This document shows, one piece after another, positions 39,637 through 47,938 of a DNA stretch of 64,000 nucleotides (the stretch's first letter is position 1; each line of letters begins with the position of its first letter). The notes beneath the pieces are model-generated. The model was not told where the DNA came from. It did no database searches and saw only the letters and a list, made by a program, of their open reading frames with translations. The position numbers and the translations under genes are program-made. Source of the DNA: Celeribacter indicus (lineage in GTDB: Bacteria; Pseudomonadota; Alphaproteobacteria; Rhodobacterales; Rhodobacteraceae); assembly GCF_000819565.1 (NCBI RefSeq), contig NZ_CP004393.1, forward strand, positions 3,720,001 through 3,784,000, in the 5' to 3' direction.

Positions 39637-40608
39637 TCAGACGTTGAGAATACTGGACGCAGAATGCCACGGACGGCGGCCGGAGTTTACTCTTTCCAGC
39701 GCCTTCGCGATCAATTTTTGAGGATTGGTGTCGAACATGGAGATCTGGACGTGCTCGCCGACCGCGACGGAGACGTCCATCGGGAGGCCGTCCTCCTGGG
39801 TCAGGCCGAATTCGTTGAGCGTCAGCCCGAGCGCGGTCTCGAATTCGTCGCGGTCGAAACTGGAATTGCGCGGCAGGAGCGCCGCGAACTGCCCCGTGCC
39901 GTAATAGGAAATCATGATGTCCTGCCCGCGCAGGTTCTCGAAGATCGCCTCCGCCACATCGGTGACGATGCCGTGGAACTCCACGGGCGTGGTCAGCGCG
40001 AAGAGCGATTCGACCTTGCGGATCTTGAACCCCACGGCGCCGAACATGAACCGCTTCAGGCGGTTCATGCGGTAGAGGTAGTTTTCCATGGCCACCGCGT
40101 CGAGCACATGCGGGACGTCGTAGATCCGGATCGGATCGGCGAGCTGGAAACTGTCCGGCGCCGGCAGTCCGCCGCTGAATTCGAGGCGCAGCGTGTCGGC
40201 CTTGCGGCGCGCGTCGGCGGCGCGGCGCTGCTCGTGATAGAGCATCTGCGCGACCCTGAGACGCGCACCGAGCTCGCGCACGTCGATGGGCTTGGTCAGG
40301 TAATCCGTCGCGCCCTTGAGGAAGGCGCCGTCGACATAGGATTTCGCCGTCATCGCCGTGAGCATGATGATCGGCGTATGGCGATGCGCGGGCAGCGCGC
40401 GGATCGCGCCGCACAGGTCGACGCCGCTCAGCCCCGGCATCTCGATGTCGAGAAAGAAGGTGGAGAACTCATAGGCCGAGCGCACGACGATCTCGAGCGC
40501 CTCCTCGCCGCTGCCCGCGAAGACCACGTCGCTGTGGCCCAGCGAGCTCAGGATGCCTTCCATGAGACGCAGGATGTTCGGGTCGTCATCAACCACAAGT
40601 AGCGTCAT
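39637..40608 (-). CDS. Response regulator with a degenerate GGDEF-like output domain
   Basis: A 323-residue protein. Residues 1-120 are a receiver domain with acidic D7/D8, phosphoacceptor D54 in FFLDIEMPGLSG, and K106 in TKPI. The C-terminal 180 residues match no intact output domain, but ISYYGTGQFAALLPRNSSFD at about 233-252 has the spacing and hydrophobic pattern of a diguanylate cyclase active-site hairpin with GTGQF (237-241) where GGDEF should stand. It should not make cyclic di-GMP; a scaffolding or sensing role is possible. The ATG at 40608 is preceded by ggagac. Confidence 0.85.
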   Translation of the reverse strand: MTLLVVDDDPNILRLMEGILSSLGHSDVVFAGSGEEALEIVVRSAYEFSTFFLDIEMPGLSGVDLCGAIRALPAHRHTPIIMLTAMTAKSYVDGAFLKGATDYLTKPIDVRELGARLRVAQMLYHEQRRAADARRKADTLRLEFSGGLPAPDSFQLADPIRIYDVPHVLDAVAMENYLYRMNRLKRFMFGAVGFKIRKVESLFALTTPVEFHGIVTDVAEAIFENLRGQDIMISYYGTGQFAALLPRNSSFDRDEFETALGLTLNEFGLTQEDGLPMDVSVAVGEHVQISMFDTNPQKLIAKALERVNSGRRPWHSASSILNV

Positions 40609-40865
40609 GTTTCGGTCTCCAAATCTTCGACAAAGCGGATCATTCGCTCCTGTCACAGTAAATCCGTAAACAAAGACGGCGAAACGCTCAACTTAAGAGC
40701 GATAATTTCGAGTGTTTCAGGCCAAATTAAGGCGAAGTTAGGGAATTCACCCAAAATACAATTGTTTCACCCGCCGTGTTTTTCCACAATGCGAAACATT
40801 TTTTGCGCGCCTCCGCGAACGCAAAACGCGGTTGCTTTTCCGCGGCAAAACCGTAGTAATCTGCC

Positions 40866-41261
40866 ATGGCCGAATTGAAGCGCATCATGCATGTCGAGGA
40901 CGACCCGGATATTCGGCAGATCGCGCGAATGTCCCTTGAACTCGTGGGCGGTTTCGAGGTGATCCAGTACGACTGCGGCCTCGACGCGGTCGAGAACGCG
41001 CCGGAGATCGCGCCCGACATCATCCTTCTCGACGTGATGATGCCCGGAATGGACGGGATGGAGACCTACATGCGCCTGCGCGAGCGCAGCGCCTACAGGG
41101 ACGTCCCCGTCGTCTTCGTCACCGCCAAGGCCTCCCGCGCCGATTTCGGCCGGCTGAGGGATCTCGGCGCGACGGACATCATCCTCAAGCCCTTCGATCC
41201 GATGAGCCTGCCCGACCAGATCAGGGACATCTGGAACCGCGGCACCCCCGCCGCCGGCTGA
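40866..41261 (+). CDS. Single-domain response regulator (CheY-like)
   Basis: A 131-residue receiver with nothing attached: MHVEDDPDIRQIARMSLELV at the start, phosphoacceptor D56 in ILLDVMMPGMDG, T86 in FVTAK and K108 in ILKPF. Such a protein can shuttle phosphate between a kinase and the Hpt protein encoded nearby or act by binding a partner. Transcribed away from the response regulator/Hpt pair across an AT-rich 257-base region that must hold both promoters. A terminator follows. Confidence 0.92.
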   Translation: MAELKRIMHVEDDPDIRQIARMSLELVGGFEVIQYDCGLDAVENAPEIAPDIILLDVMMPGMDGMETYMRLRERSAYRDVPVVFVTAKASRADFGRLRDLGATDIILKPFDPMSLPDQIRDIWNRGTPAAG

Positions 41262-41311
41262 GGCGCGCCGCTGCCCTCGCGGTCCGGCTCCCCCGCCGCC
41301 AGACAGCGAAA

Positions 41312-41336
41312 ACCCCCGAAGCCCGGCTCCGGGGGT
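41312..41336. terminator. Bidirectional terminator between the CheY-like and IalB genes
   Basis: ACCCCCG (41312-41318) pairs with CGGGGGT (41330-41336). The plus-strand side is followed by tctcttt and the minus-strand side by TTTT, so it can end transcripts of both converging genes. Confidence 0.8.
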
Positions 41337-41361
41337 CTCTTTCGCCTTCGGGGATCCTCGC

Positions 41362-41865
41362 TCAGCGCGCGATCCCGTCATAGGCGGCGGTGAAGCCGGC
41401 GAGCGAGATCTCGATCGTCTGGCTGTTGCCGCGCGAGGGGGAGAAGCGGAGCTGGAGCGCCTTCCCCTTCTTCATCGCCGCCACATCTTCCGCCGTCAGG
41501 TCGACCTGGGCATAGCAGCTGTTCGGATCGCAGCGCGTCACCTCCGGCGTGGAGATCCCGGTGCCGTCCACCGCGAGCCCGATCCCGTCGGGCAGGTAGA
41601 AGCCCGTGGGGCCGGTCAGGATGAAATCCGTGACTTCCGTGTCCGGCCGGGTCCGTAGCTCGATCATGAAAAGGGTCTGCCCGGTTTCCTGGATCGACAC
41701 CCTGTGAGACGCGGTGCAGATCCCCTCCACCTTGCGCGAGGGCGAGATGCACTGCGAATTCCAGGCGCTCGGCGCCGCCTGTGCAAGGGCCGCCCCCGCT
41801 CCCCCGGCCAGGAAGATGGCCGGGAGAAGGAGGGAGGTGCGAAGGGTCGTGAGAAGACGGGTCAT
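41362..41865 (-). CDS. Invasion-associated locus B (IalB) family protein
   Basis: A 167-residue exported protein. Signal peptide at about residues 1-29 (LLLPAIFLAGGAGAALAQA). The mature domain is the IalB fold: CISPSRKVEGICTASHRV, QTLFMIELRT, GFYLPDGIGLAVDG, CDPNSCYAQVDL with paired cysteines, and ISLAGFTAAYDGI at the end. The family name comes from Bartonella; in free-living relatives the role is unknown. The ATG lies two bases after the autotransporter stop (TAAGCATG), so its translation is probably coupled to that gene. Confidence 0.88.
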   Translation of the reverse strand: MTRLLTTLRTSLLLPAIFLAGGAGAALAQAAPSAWNSQCISPSRKVEGICTASHRVSIQETGQTLFMIELRTRPDTEVTDFILTGPTGFYLPDGIGLAVDGTGISTPEVTRCDPNSCYAQVDLTAEDVAAMKKGKALQLRFSPSRGNSQTIEISLAGFTAAYDGIAR

Positions 41866-41867
41866 GC

Positions 41868-44800
41868 TTACCACCGCGTGCTGAAGTTGAAGGACGCGCC
41901 ATAGGCTTCGAAGCTGTCGCCTCCCGCCGCCTGGACGGACAGGCTCAGCCGGCTCGCAGCCCCGAGCGGCACCCGGACGCCCGCTTCCACGAAGCCGGTG
42001 AGATCGTCCGCCTCCGGCGAGGCCACGGTCCAGCCGGTGTCGTGCATCGCGAGATCGCGCGACATGAAGCGGTCGCCGTCCGGGCTGTGGGTGGCCCCGA
42101 TCCCGACGTTCCAGAGGCTGTCGGTCCCCGCGAAGGCCATCGCGCCGCTGAGGCTGTAGCCCGCCGAGACCACCGTCGCCACGGTCGTTTCCTGCCCGGC
42201 GCTCACCGCCGTCAGGTCGGAGCCCTCCTCGGTGAAGCCCTCGGCCCGCGTCACGTCGCGGCGCAGATTGCCCCAGGCCGTCCCGGCCAGCCCCGCGCCG
42301 AGCGCCTGTTCGTAGCTCAGGCGCGCCTCGACGAAGGCGACATGCATGTCGCTGTCCGAGGTGTTGGCGGTCTCGCCGGTTGAGAGGCCGACGCTGCGGT
42401 CGGTCTCCACGTCGACGAAGCTCACCCCCGCAATCGAGGCGAACCTGAGCGCGCCCATGTCGCGGCGGTAGTAGACCGCAGCGTTCACGCCCTCGTAGTC
42501 CGCATCCCCGCTGAACTCCGCATCGACGGAACCGCCGGAATAGCCGATCGCCGCACCCGCGCGCTCGTTCGCCGTCTGCACGAGATCGAGGCCGATCCAG
42601 GCATGGTAGCTGTCCGAGCCATAGGTGGAGGCCGTCTCGTCCGCGTCGTAATCGGCGGTGAACCCGGCGACATCCGTCCAGAGCCGTTCGCCCTCGGGCA
42701 GATCCGAGATCTTCGACAGGGCGGCCCGGCCCATGCTGCGGCTCGACTGGCGCACGCTGGCAAGCGAGAAGGCATGGATCTCGCCCGATGCCTGGAGGAT
42801 CGCGAGGGCCAACTGGTCGCTCGCCAGCCCGTTCAACCCGTTGAGGAATTCGCTCGCCGAGACCTGCGGATCGTAGATCCGTTCAAAGGCACGCCCGGCT
42901 TCCACCATGTTCTCGTAGTCATAGGCCGAGGCGAAGAGGCCGAAATCGTCCGGGATGATGGCGAGATCGATGTAATTCTCGCCATAGACCACGCTGAAGC
43001 GCGTGCCGTTGGCGATCCCGTCGGGCATCGACACCAGCGTGTCGAACCGGCCGGAAATCCCGCTCGCGTTGTCCACGGTCTCGATCACGCGGAACACGTC
43101 GCCCACCACCGGGACGAAGGCATTGGTCGCCGGCGCCGGAATGCCGCGCAGGAAGGGCGCGATGGTTCCGCCGGCCTGGACGACAGAGCCCGAGCCGGTC
43201 ACCACCAGCCGGTCATAGCTGCCCGCACCGCCGGCCGCGTCGAAGCTGCGCCCGTCGATATCCACCTCGAAGAGGCCCGAGCCGCCGAAGGTCACGTTGC
43301 CGGCCACGGTCATCGTGCCGATGCCGTCGCCCGCCGCGAGGATGCCGTCGACGTAAAGCCCGCCGGCGATGGCGCCCGAACCGAACAGCCGCGCCCCGGC
43401 ATCGACATCCATGCGCTCGCCTGCGACCGTGCCGAGGATCTGGAGCGCCCCGTCGGCCACGCGGGTGCTGCCGACGGAATGATCGCCGGTCAGCACGAGC
43501 GTGTTGCCGCCCGCCTTCACGAGATCGCCGTCGCCCTCGAACGTCCCCTCGAACAGCGCATCCTGCGCGATATCGAGGGTGAGAGCCGCGCCCCCGTCGA
43601 TGTCGAACGCCCCGGTCCCGCCGAAATTGTCAGCAGACAATTTCGCATCCGCAAGAACGGTGGTGGTCCCGAAGGCCGCGTAGAAGGTGCCTGCGGCGAT
43701 GTCCGCGGCCATCGCGATCTCGCCGTCGGCCTGGTTGATGATGCCAGCGTCGGAGGTGAGCGCCGCGTCGACCGTCACCGTGCCGCTGTTGTCGAGCGAA
43801 GCGACCGTCAGCGCCGCGTCCACGTCGAGCGTACCGGCGTTGTCCACCGCGCCCACCGTGTCCGCCGTGCCGGCGACGAAGCCCGCGCCCTCGGCAATCG
43901 TCAGCGCGCCGCCGTCGGCCAGCGTGCCGCCGCCCGCGGTCGAGAGGATGCCTTCGGAAACGACCGTCCCGCCGGTGTAGTCGTTCGCCCCGGTCAGGAT
44001 CAGCGTGCCTTCGCCGGCTTTCGTGAGGCCACCGGTGCCGGTGATCGCCCCGCCGAAGCCGGTGTCGCCGCTCTGCGCCACGGTCAGCGTGCCGTCGAGC
44101 GTCACGTCGCCCGTCCCGGTCAGCCCGGCGGTGGTCAGGGTGCGCTCGCCGGTCACCGTCAGCGTGCCGTCATGCGCGACCTCGCCCGCCGCGGTGATAT
44201 CCGCCGCCATGGCGATCTCGCCGTCGGCCTGGTTGATGATCCCGGCTTCGGAGGTCAGCGCCGCATCGACCGTCACCGTGCCGCTGTTGTCGAGCGAGGC
44301 GACCGTCAGCGCCGCGTCCACGTCGAGCGTGCCGGCGTTGTCCACCGCGCCCACCGTGTCCGCCGTGCCGGCGACAAAGCCCGCGCCCTCGGCAATCGTC
44401 AGCGCGCCGTCGTCGGCCAGCGTGCCGCCGCCCGCGGTCGAGAGGATGCCTTCGGAAACGACCGTCCCGCCGGTGTAGTCGTTCGCGCCGGTCAGGATCA
44501 GCGTGCCTTCGCCGGCTTTCGTGAGCCCGCCGGTGCCGGTGATCGCCCCGCCGAAGCCGGTGTCGCCGCTCTGCGCCACGGTCAGCGTGCCGTCGAGCGT
44601 CACGTCGCCCGTCCCGGTCAGCCCGGCGGTGGTCAGGGTGCGCTCGCCCGTCACCGTCAGCGTGCCGTCATGCGCGACCTCGCCCGCCGCGGTGATATCC
44701 GCCGCCATGGCGATCTCGCCGTCGGCCTGGTTGATGATCCCGGCTTCGGAGGTCAGCGCCGCATCGACCGTCACCGTGCCGCTGTTGTCGAGCGAGGCGA

Positions 44801-46541
44801 CCGTCAGCGCCGCGTCCACGTCGAGCGTGCCGGCGTTGTCCACCGCGCCCACCGTGTCCGCCGTGCCGGCGACAAAGCCCGCGCCCTCGGCAATCGTCAG
44901 CGCGCCGTCGTCGGCCAGCGTGCCGCCGCCCGCGGTCGAGAGGATGCCTTCGGAGACGACCGTCCCGCCGGTGTAGTCGTTCGCGCCGGTCAGGATCAGC
45001 GTGCCTTCGCCGGCTTTCGTGAGCCCGCCGGTGCCGGTGATCGCCCCGCCGAAGCCGGTGTCGCCGCTCTGCGCCACGGTCAGCGTGCCGTCGAGCGTCA
45101 CGTCGCCCGTCCCGGTCAGCCCGGCGGTGGTCAGGGTGCGCTCGCCGGTCACCGTCAGCGTGCCGTCATGCGCGACCTCGCCCGCCGCGGTGATGTCCGC
45201 CGCCATCGCGATCTCGCCGTCGGCCTGGTTGATGATCCCGGCTTCGGAGGTGAGCGCCGCGTCGACCGTCACCGTGCCGCTGTTGTCGAGCGAGGCGACC
45301 GTCAGCGCCGCGTCCACGTCGAGCGTGCCGGCGTTGTCCACCGCGCCCACCGTGTCCGCCGTGCCGGCGACAAAGCCCGCGCCCTCGGCAATCGTCAGCG
45401 CGCCGCCGTCGGCCAGCGTGCCGCCGCCCGCGGTCGAGAGGATGCCTTCGGAGACGACCGTCCCGCCGGTGTAGTCATTCGCGCCGGTCAGGGTCAGCGT
45501 GCCTTCGCCGGCTTTCGTGAGCCCGCCGGTGCCGGTGAATTCGCCGGAGAAGGTCACGTCGGTGTCCTGCGTGGTCATCGTGCCGCCGCCGGATTTCAGT
45601 TCGAAATCGGCGGAGGAATCCGTGTCGACGAGCAATTCGCCGCCGTCGAAGGCGTAGTTCAGCGAGTCGCCCAGGTCGGCCTGGCTGGAGCTCGGGTCGA
45701 CGATGTCGGTCTTTGCGCCGATGACGACCTCGGAGGAGCCGGGCGGAACGGAACCGATCGCGACCTGGGAGAAATAGAGGATGCCGCCGTAGCCGAAGGC
45801 TTCGCCGCTGCCGTTCGGGACGATGGAGATCGTGTTGAACGTGTTGGTGTCGTTGATCGCGGCGACGAAATGGTTGTTGTAGTTGCTGGGGCTTCCGTTG
45901 GCGAGCGTCCCGGCGAAGGTGCCGCGTTCGGAGCCGTTGGTGATGGAGCCGATGTGGTTGATCCTCGAGTCGGAGCCGGAGGGGTTGGAGTCGGGATCGA
46001 ACACGGCATAGACCGAGGTTGCCGCGCTCGAGGTTCCGTCGGGGCCGGTGCTCGCAAAGCAGCAGGTGCCCCAGTCGTTGACCTCGATCCCGAGCGCGTT
46101 CATCGAGACGGGCGTGGAGGCGCTCGCGTCGGAGAAGAATTCGACCTTAAAGCCTTCGTCCACCGCCTCGTTCCAGGCCGCCGCGCCGGAGGTGCCGATC
46201 GAGACGCTGGTGGAATAGATGCCGTCCGAGGAGCGGAAGCTGTTCTGGTTCAGGACCGCGCCGTTGGCCGACAGGCGGACATAGACGGTCGTGTTGCCGG
46301 AGCCCTGAACGGCGTAGAGATTGTTGGACGCCGTCGCGGTCGCGAGGTTGAGCGTGAAGAGCTCCACGGTGTCGGTGCCGGAGACCGTGCTGTTGACAAC
46401 GGTGGAGAACCGGTTCCGCCCTGCATCGAGATCCGGATTGAAAAACACCGCCGGCTCGGCATAGAGCGCCGTGCCGTATGCGATATGCGCGGTGGTCGAA
46501 AGGAGTATGAGAAGGCCTCTGGCCGTTTTTCTTCTATGCAC
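41868..46541 (-). CDS. Large autotransporter adhesin with tandem passenger repeats
   Basis: A 1557-residue type V secretion protein. Signal peptide at about 1-28 (RRKTARGLLILLSTTAHIAY). Residues 29-330 form a unique N-terminal domain (SSDGIYSTSVSIGTSGAAAW; a Cys pair in WGTCCF). About 335-950 is built from almost four copies of a 166-residue unit containing the autotransporter-associated motif GLTKAGEGTLTLTGANDYTG. About 950-1270 is the junction region. The last 280 residues are the beta-barrel, ending SFNFSTRW with a terminal aromatic for barrel assembly. GTG start with gaggatc upstream. Probably a surface adhesin or biofilm protein; the ligand is unknown. Coupled to the IalB gene. Confidence 0.92.
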   Translation of the reverse strand: MHRRKTARGLLILLSTTAHIAYGTALYAEPAVFFNPDLDAGRNRFSTVVNSTVSGTDTVELFTLNLATATASNNLYAVQGSGNTTVYVRLSANGAVLNQNSFRSSDGIYSTSVSIGTSGAAAWNEAVDEGFKVEFFSDASASTPVSMNALGIEVNDWGTCCFASTGPDGTSSAATSVYAVFDPDSNPSGSDSRINHIGSITNGSERGTFAGTLANGSPSNYNNHFVAAINDTNTFNTISIVPNGSGEAFGYGGILYFSQVAIGSVPPGSSEVVIGAKTDIVDPSSSQADLGDSLNYAFDGGELLVDTDSSADFELKSGGGTMTTQDTDVTFSGEFTGTGGLTKAGEGTLTLTGANDYTGGTVVSEGILSTAGGGTLADGGALTIAEGAGFVAGTADTVGAVDNAGTLDVDAALTVASLDNSGTVTVDAALTSEAGIINQADGEIAMAADITAAGEVAHDGTLTVTGERTLTTAGLTGTGDVTLDGTLTVAQSGDTGFGGAITGTGGLTKAGEGTLILTGANDYTGGTVVSEGILSTAGGGTLADDGALTIAEGAGFVAGTADTVGAVDNAGTLDVDAALTVASLDNSGTVTVDAALTSEAGIINQADGEIAMAADITAAGEVAHDGTLTVTGERTLTTAGLTGTGDVTLDGTLTVAQSGDTGFGGAITGTGGLTKAGEGTLILTGANDYTGGTVVSEGILSTAGGGTLADDGALTIAEGAGFVAGTADTVGAVDNAGTLDVDAALTVASLDNSGTVTVDAALTSEAGIINQADGEIAMAADITAAGEVAHDGTLTVTGERTLTTAGLTGTGDVTLDGTLTVAQSGDTGFGGAITGTGGLTKAGEGTLILTGANDYTGGTVVSEGILSTAGGGTLADGGALTIAEGAGFVAGTADTVGAVDNAGTLDVDAALTVASLDNSGTVTVDAALTSDAGIINQADGEIAMAADIAAGTFYAAFGTTTVLADAKLSADNFGGTGAFDIDGGAALTLDIAQDALFEGTFEGDGDLVKAGGNTLVLTGDHSVGSTRVADGALQILGTVAGERMDVDAGARLFGSGAIAGGLYVDGILAAGDGIGTMTVAGNVTFGGSGLFEVDIDGRSFDAAGGAGSYDRLVVTGSGSVVQAGGTIAPFLRGIPAPATNAFVPVVGDVFRVIETVDNASGISGRFDTLVSMPDGIANGTRFSVVYGENYIDLAIIPDDFGLFASAYDYENMVEAGRAFERIYDPQVSASEFLNGLNGLASDQLALAILQASGEIHAFSLASVRQSSRSMGRAALSKISDLPEGERLWTDVAGFTADYDADETASTYGSDSYHAWIGLDLVQTANERAGAAIGYSGGSVDAEFSGDADYEGVNAAVYYRRDMGALRFASIAGVSFVDVETDRSVGLSTGETANTSDSDMHVAFVEARLSYEQALGAGLAGTAWGNLRRDVTRAEGFTEEGSDLTAVSAGQETTVATVVSAGYSLSGAMAFAGTDSLWNVGIGATHSPDGDRFMSRDLAMHDTGWTVASPEADDLTGFVEAGVRVPLGAASRLSLSVQAAGGDSFEAYGASFNFSTRW
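43690..45536 (-). repeat. Tandem 498-bp coding repeats, about 3.7 copies
   Basis: Units run 45536-45039, 45038-44541, 44540-44043 and a partial 44042-43690. The period is exactly 498 bases (166 codons). The copies are near-identical at DNA level, with a few differences such as LTLTG/LILTG, ADGG/ADDG and TSEAG/TSDAG. Near identity points to recent duplication or gene conversion, so copy number may vary between strains. Confidence 0.95.
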
Positions 46542-47026
46542 GCTGGATCCTCACCCTGAAAAAGCGCTCTCACGACCGCACCCACTTGCCATCGTGAAAG
46601 AGAGGGTTGCGGGACAATAATGATGCGCAACCTCTAAGGGAGCGGTACCGCCGCCTCAGCCAAGCGGTCAAGAAAGGGATGGCAGGATTTCGCGCTTATA
46701 CAGAAATATCATTGACCCGTGGTGCAAACGCCACATATTGCGACAATCAAGGCAAAAGTTTGTCAACTAAACACAAAATCGCCACATGAATTTGCGAAAT
46801 ACATCTTGTTTTCGCATTGTTTTCGCACGAATCGCAACTTTGTCCCGACACGCCGAATCCCCTTCCCGCGAGCGCCGATCACCGCTCGCCGCGAGGGGCG
46901 CGCGCCCTCTCCTCTCGCCCGGACCGGCAGAAATTTGCCGGAAGCCGTCCGGACGCGTGCCGCCTCCCGCGGGTGAACAATTTCGCAATACGCGAGTTGG
47001 AGTCGTGATGAACCCAGGAGGGGACC
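46542..47026. promoter_or_regulatory. Divergent regulatory region between the autotransporter and ku
   Basis: A 485-base AT-rich region without a convincing gene. On the plus strand TTGACC (46712) and CATATT (46734) are 16 bases apart and may drive ku. On the minus strand a perfect TTGACA (46766-46761) could be the -35 for the autotransporter, although its -10 is unclear. The motif TTCGCA or its reverse TGCGAA occurs at 46793, 46811, 46822 and 46982, and related TTGCGA/ATCGCA at 46738 and 46831. Confidence 0.6.
46806..46827 (+). repeat. Perfect 11-bp tandem repeat (TTGTTTTCGCA twice)
   Basis: Two abutting identical copies at 46806-46816 and 46817-46827, one helical turn apart, between the autotransporter and ku. 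An inverted TGCGAA lies 12 bases upstream. The arrangement suits cooperative binding of a regulator; none is known. Confidence 0.85.
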
Positions 47027-47935
47027 ATGGCATCTCGTGCAGTCTGGAAGGGTCAGCTTCGGCTTTCGCTCGTCTCGATCCCGGTGGAGCTTCATTCCGC
47101 CACGCAGTCCGGGGCGCGTGTCTCCTTCCGGCAGATCCACGGGCCGTCGCGCAAGCGGGTGCGCTACCAGAAGACGGTGCCCGGCGTCGGGCCGGTGAAG
47201 AGCGAGGACATCCTGAAGGGCTACGAGCTCGGCGATGACGAATATCTCCTGCTCGAGCCCGAGGAGCTCGACGCGATCCGGCTGGAGACGAAGAAGACGC
47301 TCGAACTCGTGCAATTCGTCGGCGCCTGCGAGATCCCGCCGCTCTATTTCGACAAGCCCTATTACGTGGTGCCGACCGACGATCTGGCGGAGGATGCCTA
47401 TCGCGTCGTGCGCGACGCCCTGCGCGCCTCCGAGAAGGTCGGGCTCGGGCAACTCACGATGCGGGGCAAGGAATATCTCTGCGCGATCCGTGCCTGTGGC
47501 GACGGCATCCTGCTCGAGACGCTGCACTATGCCGACGAGATCCGCAAGGCGGACCCGCTGTTCTCCTCGATCGAGGACGATCCGGCGGACAAGGACCTGT
47601 TGTCGGTCGCGACGGAGCTGATCGACCGCAAGACCAGGCCCTTCGAGGCGGAGGTCTTCGAGGATCATTACGACAGCGCGCTGCGCGAGTTGATCGAACG
47701 CAAGCGCAAGAACCGCAAGACGCCGCGCGCGAGCCTTGGGGAGGAGGAGCGCGGTGCGGGCGGTGGCGAGAATGTCGTCGACCTGATGGCGGCGCTGCGG
47801 GAGAGCTTGAAGAAGGACGGCGGCGGCACGGCGAAGAAGACGTCGCGCGCGGGCGGCGCGAAATCCTCCGGCCGCACGGCGTCGAAATCCTCCGGGACCG
47901 GGACGAAATCCTCCGGTTCGAAGAAATCGGCCTGA
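47027..47935 (+). CDS. ku: Non-homologous end-joining protein Ku
   Basis: A 302-residue bacterial Ku, which encircles broken DNA ends and recruits LigD. The Ku core covers about residues 1-255: ASRAVWKGQLRLSLVSIPVE, then LLLEPEELDAIRLETKKTLE and FDKPYYVVPTDDLAEDAY. The last 45 residues are a Lys/Ser/Gly-rich tail with repeated KSSG blocks, typical of the basic C-terminal extension that aids DNA binding. The ATG follows aggagggg. Three bases separate its stop from ligD, so the two form an operon. Confidence 0.97.
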   Translation: MASRAVWKGQLRLSLVSIPVELHSATQSGARVSFRQIHGPSRKRVRYQKTVPGVGPVKSEDILKGYELGDDEYLLLEPEELDAIRLETKKTLELVQFVGACEIPPLYFDKPYYVVPTDDLAEDAYRVVRDALRASEKVGLGQLTMRGKEYLCAIRACGDGILLETLHYADEIRKADPLFSSIEDDPADKDLLSVATELIDRKTRPFEAEVFEDHYDSALRELIERKRKNRKTPRASLGEEERGAGGGENVVDLMAALRESLKKDGGGTAKKTSRAGGAKSSGRTASKSSGTGTKSSGSKKSA

Positions 47936-47938
47936 GCG

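Noticed and set aside
42603..46559. A 1318-codon plus-strand frame opposite the autotransporter
   Set aside because: It mirrors the autotransporter repeats and has no ribosome site or recognisable domain. The autotransporter has a signal peptide, motifs and barrel, so it is the real gene.
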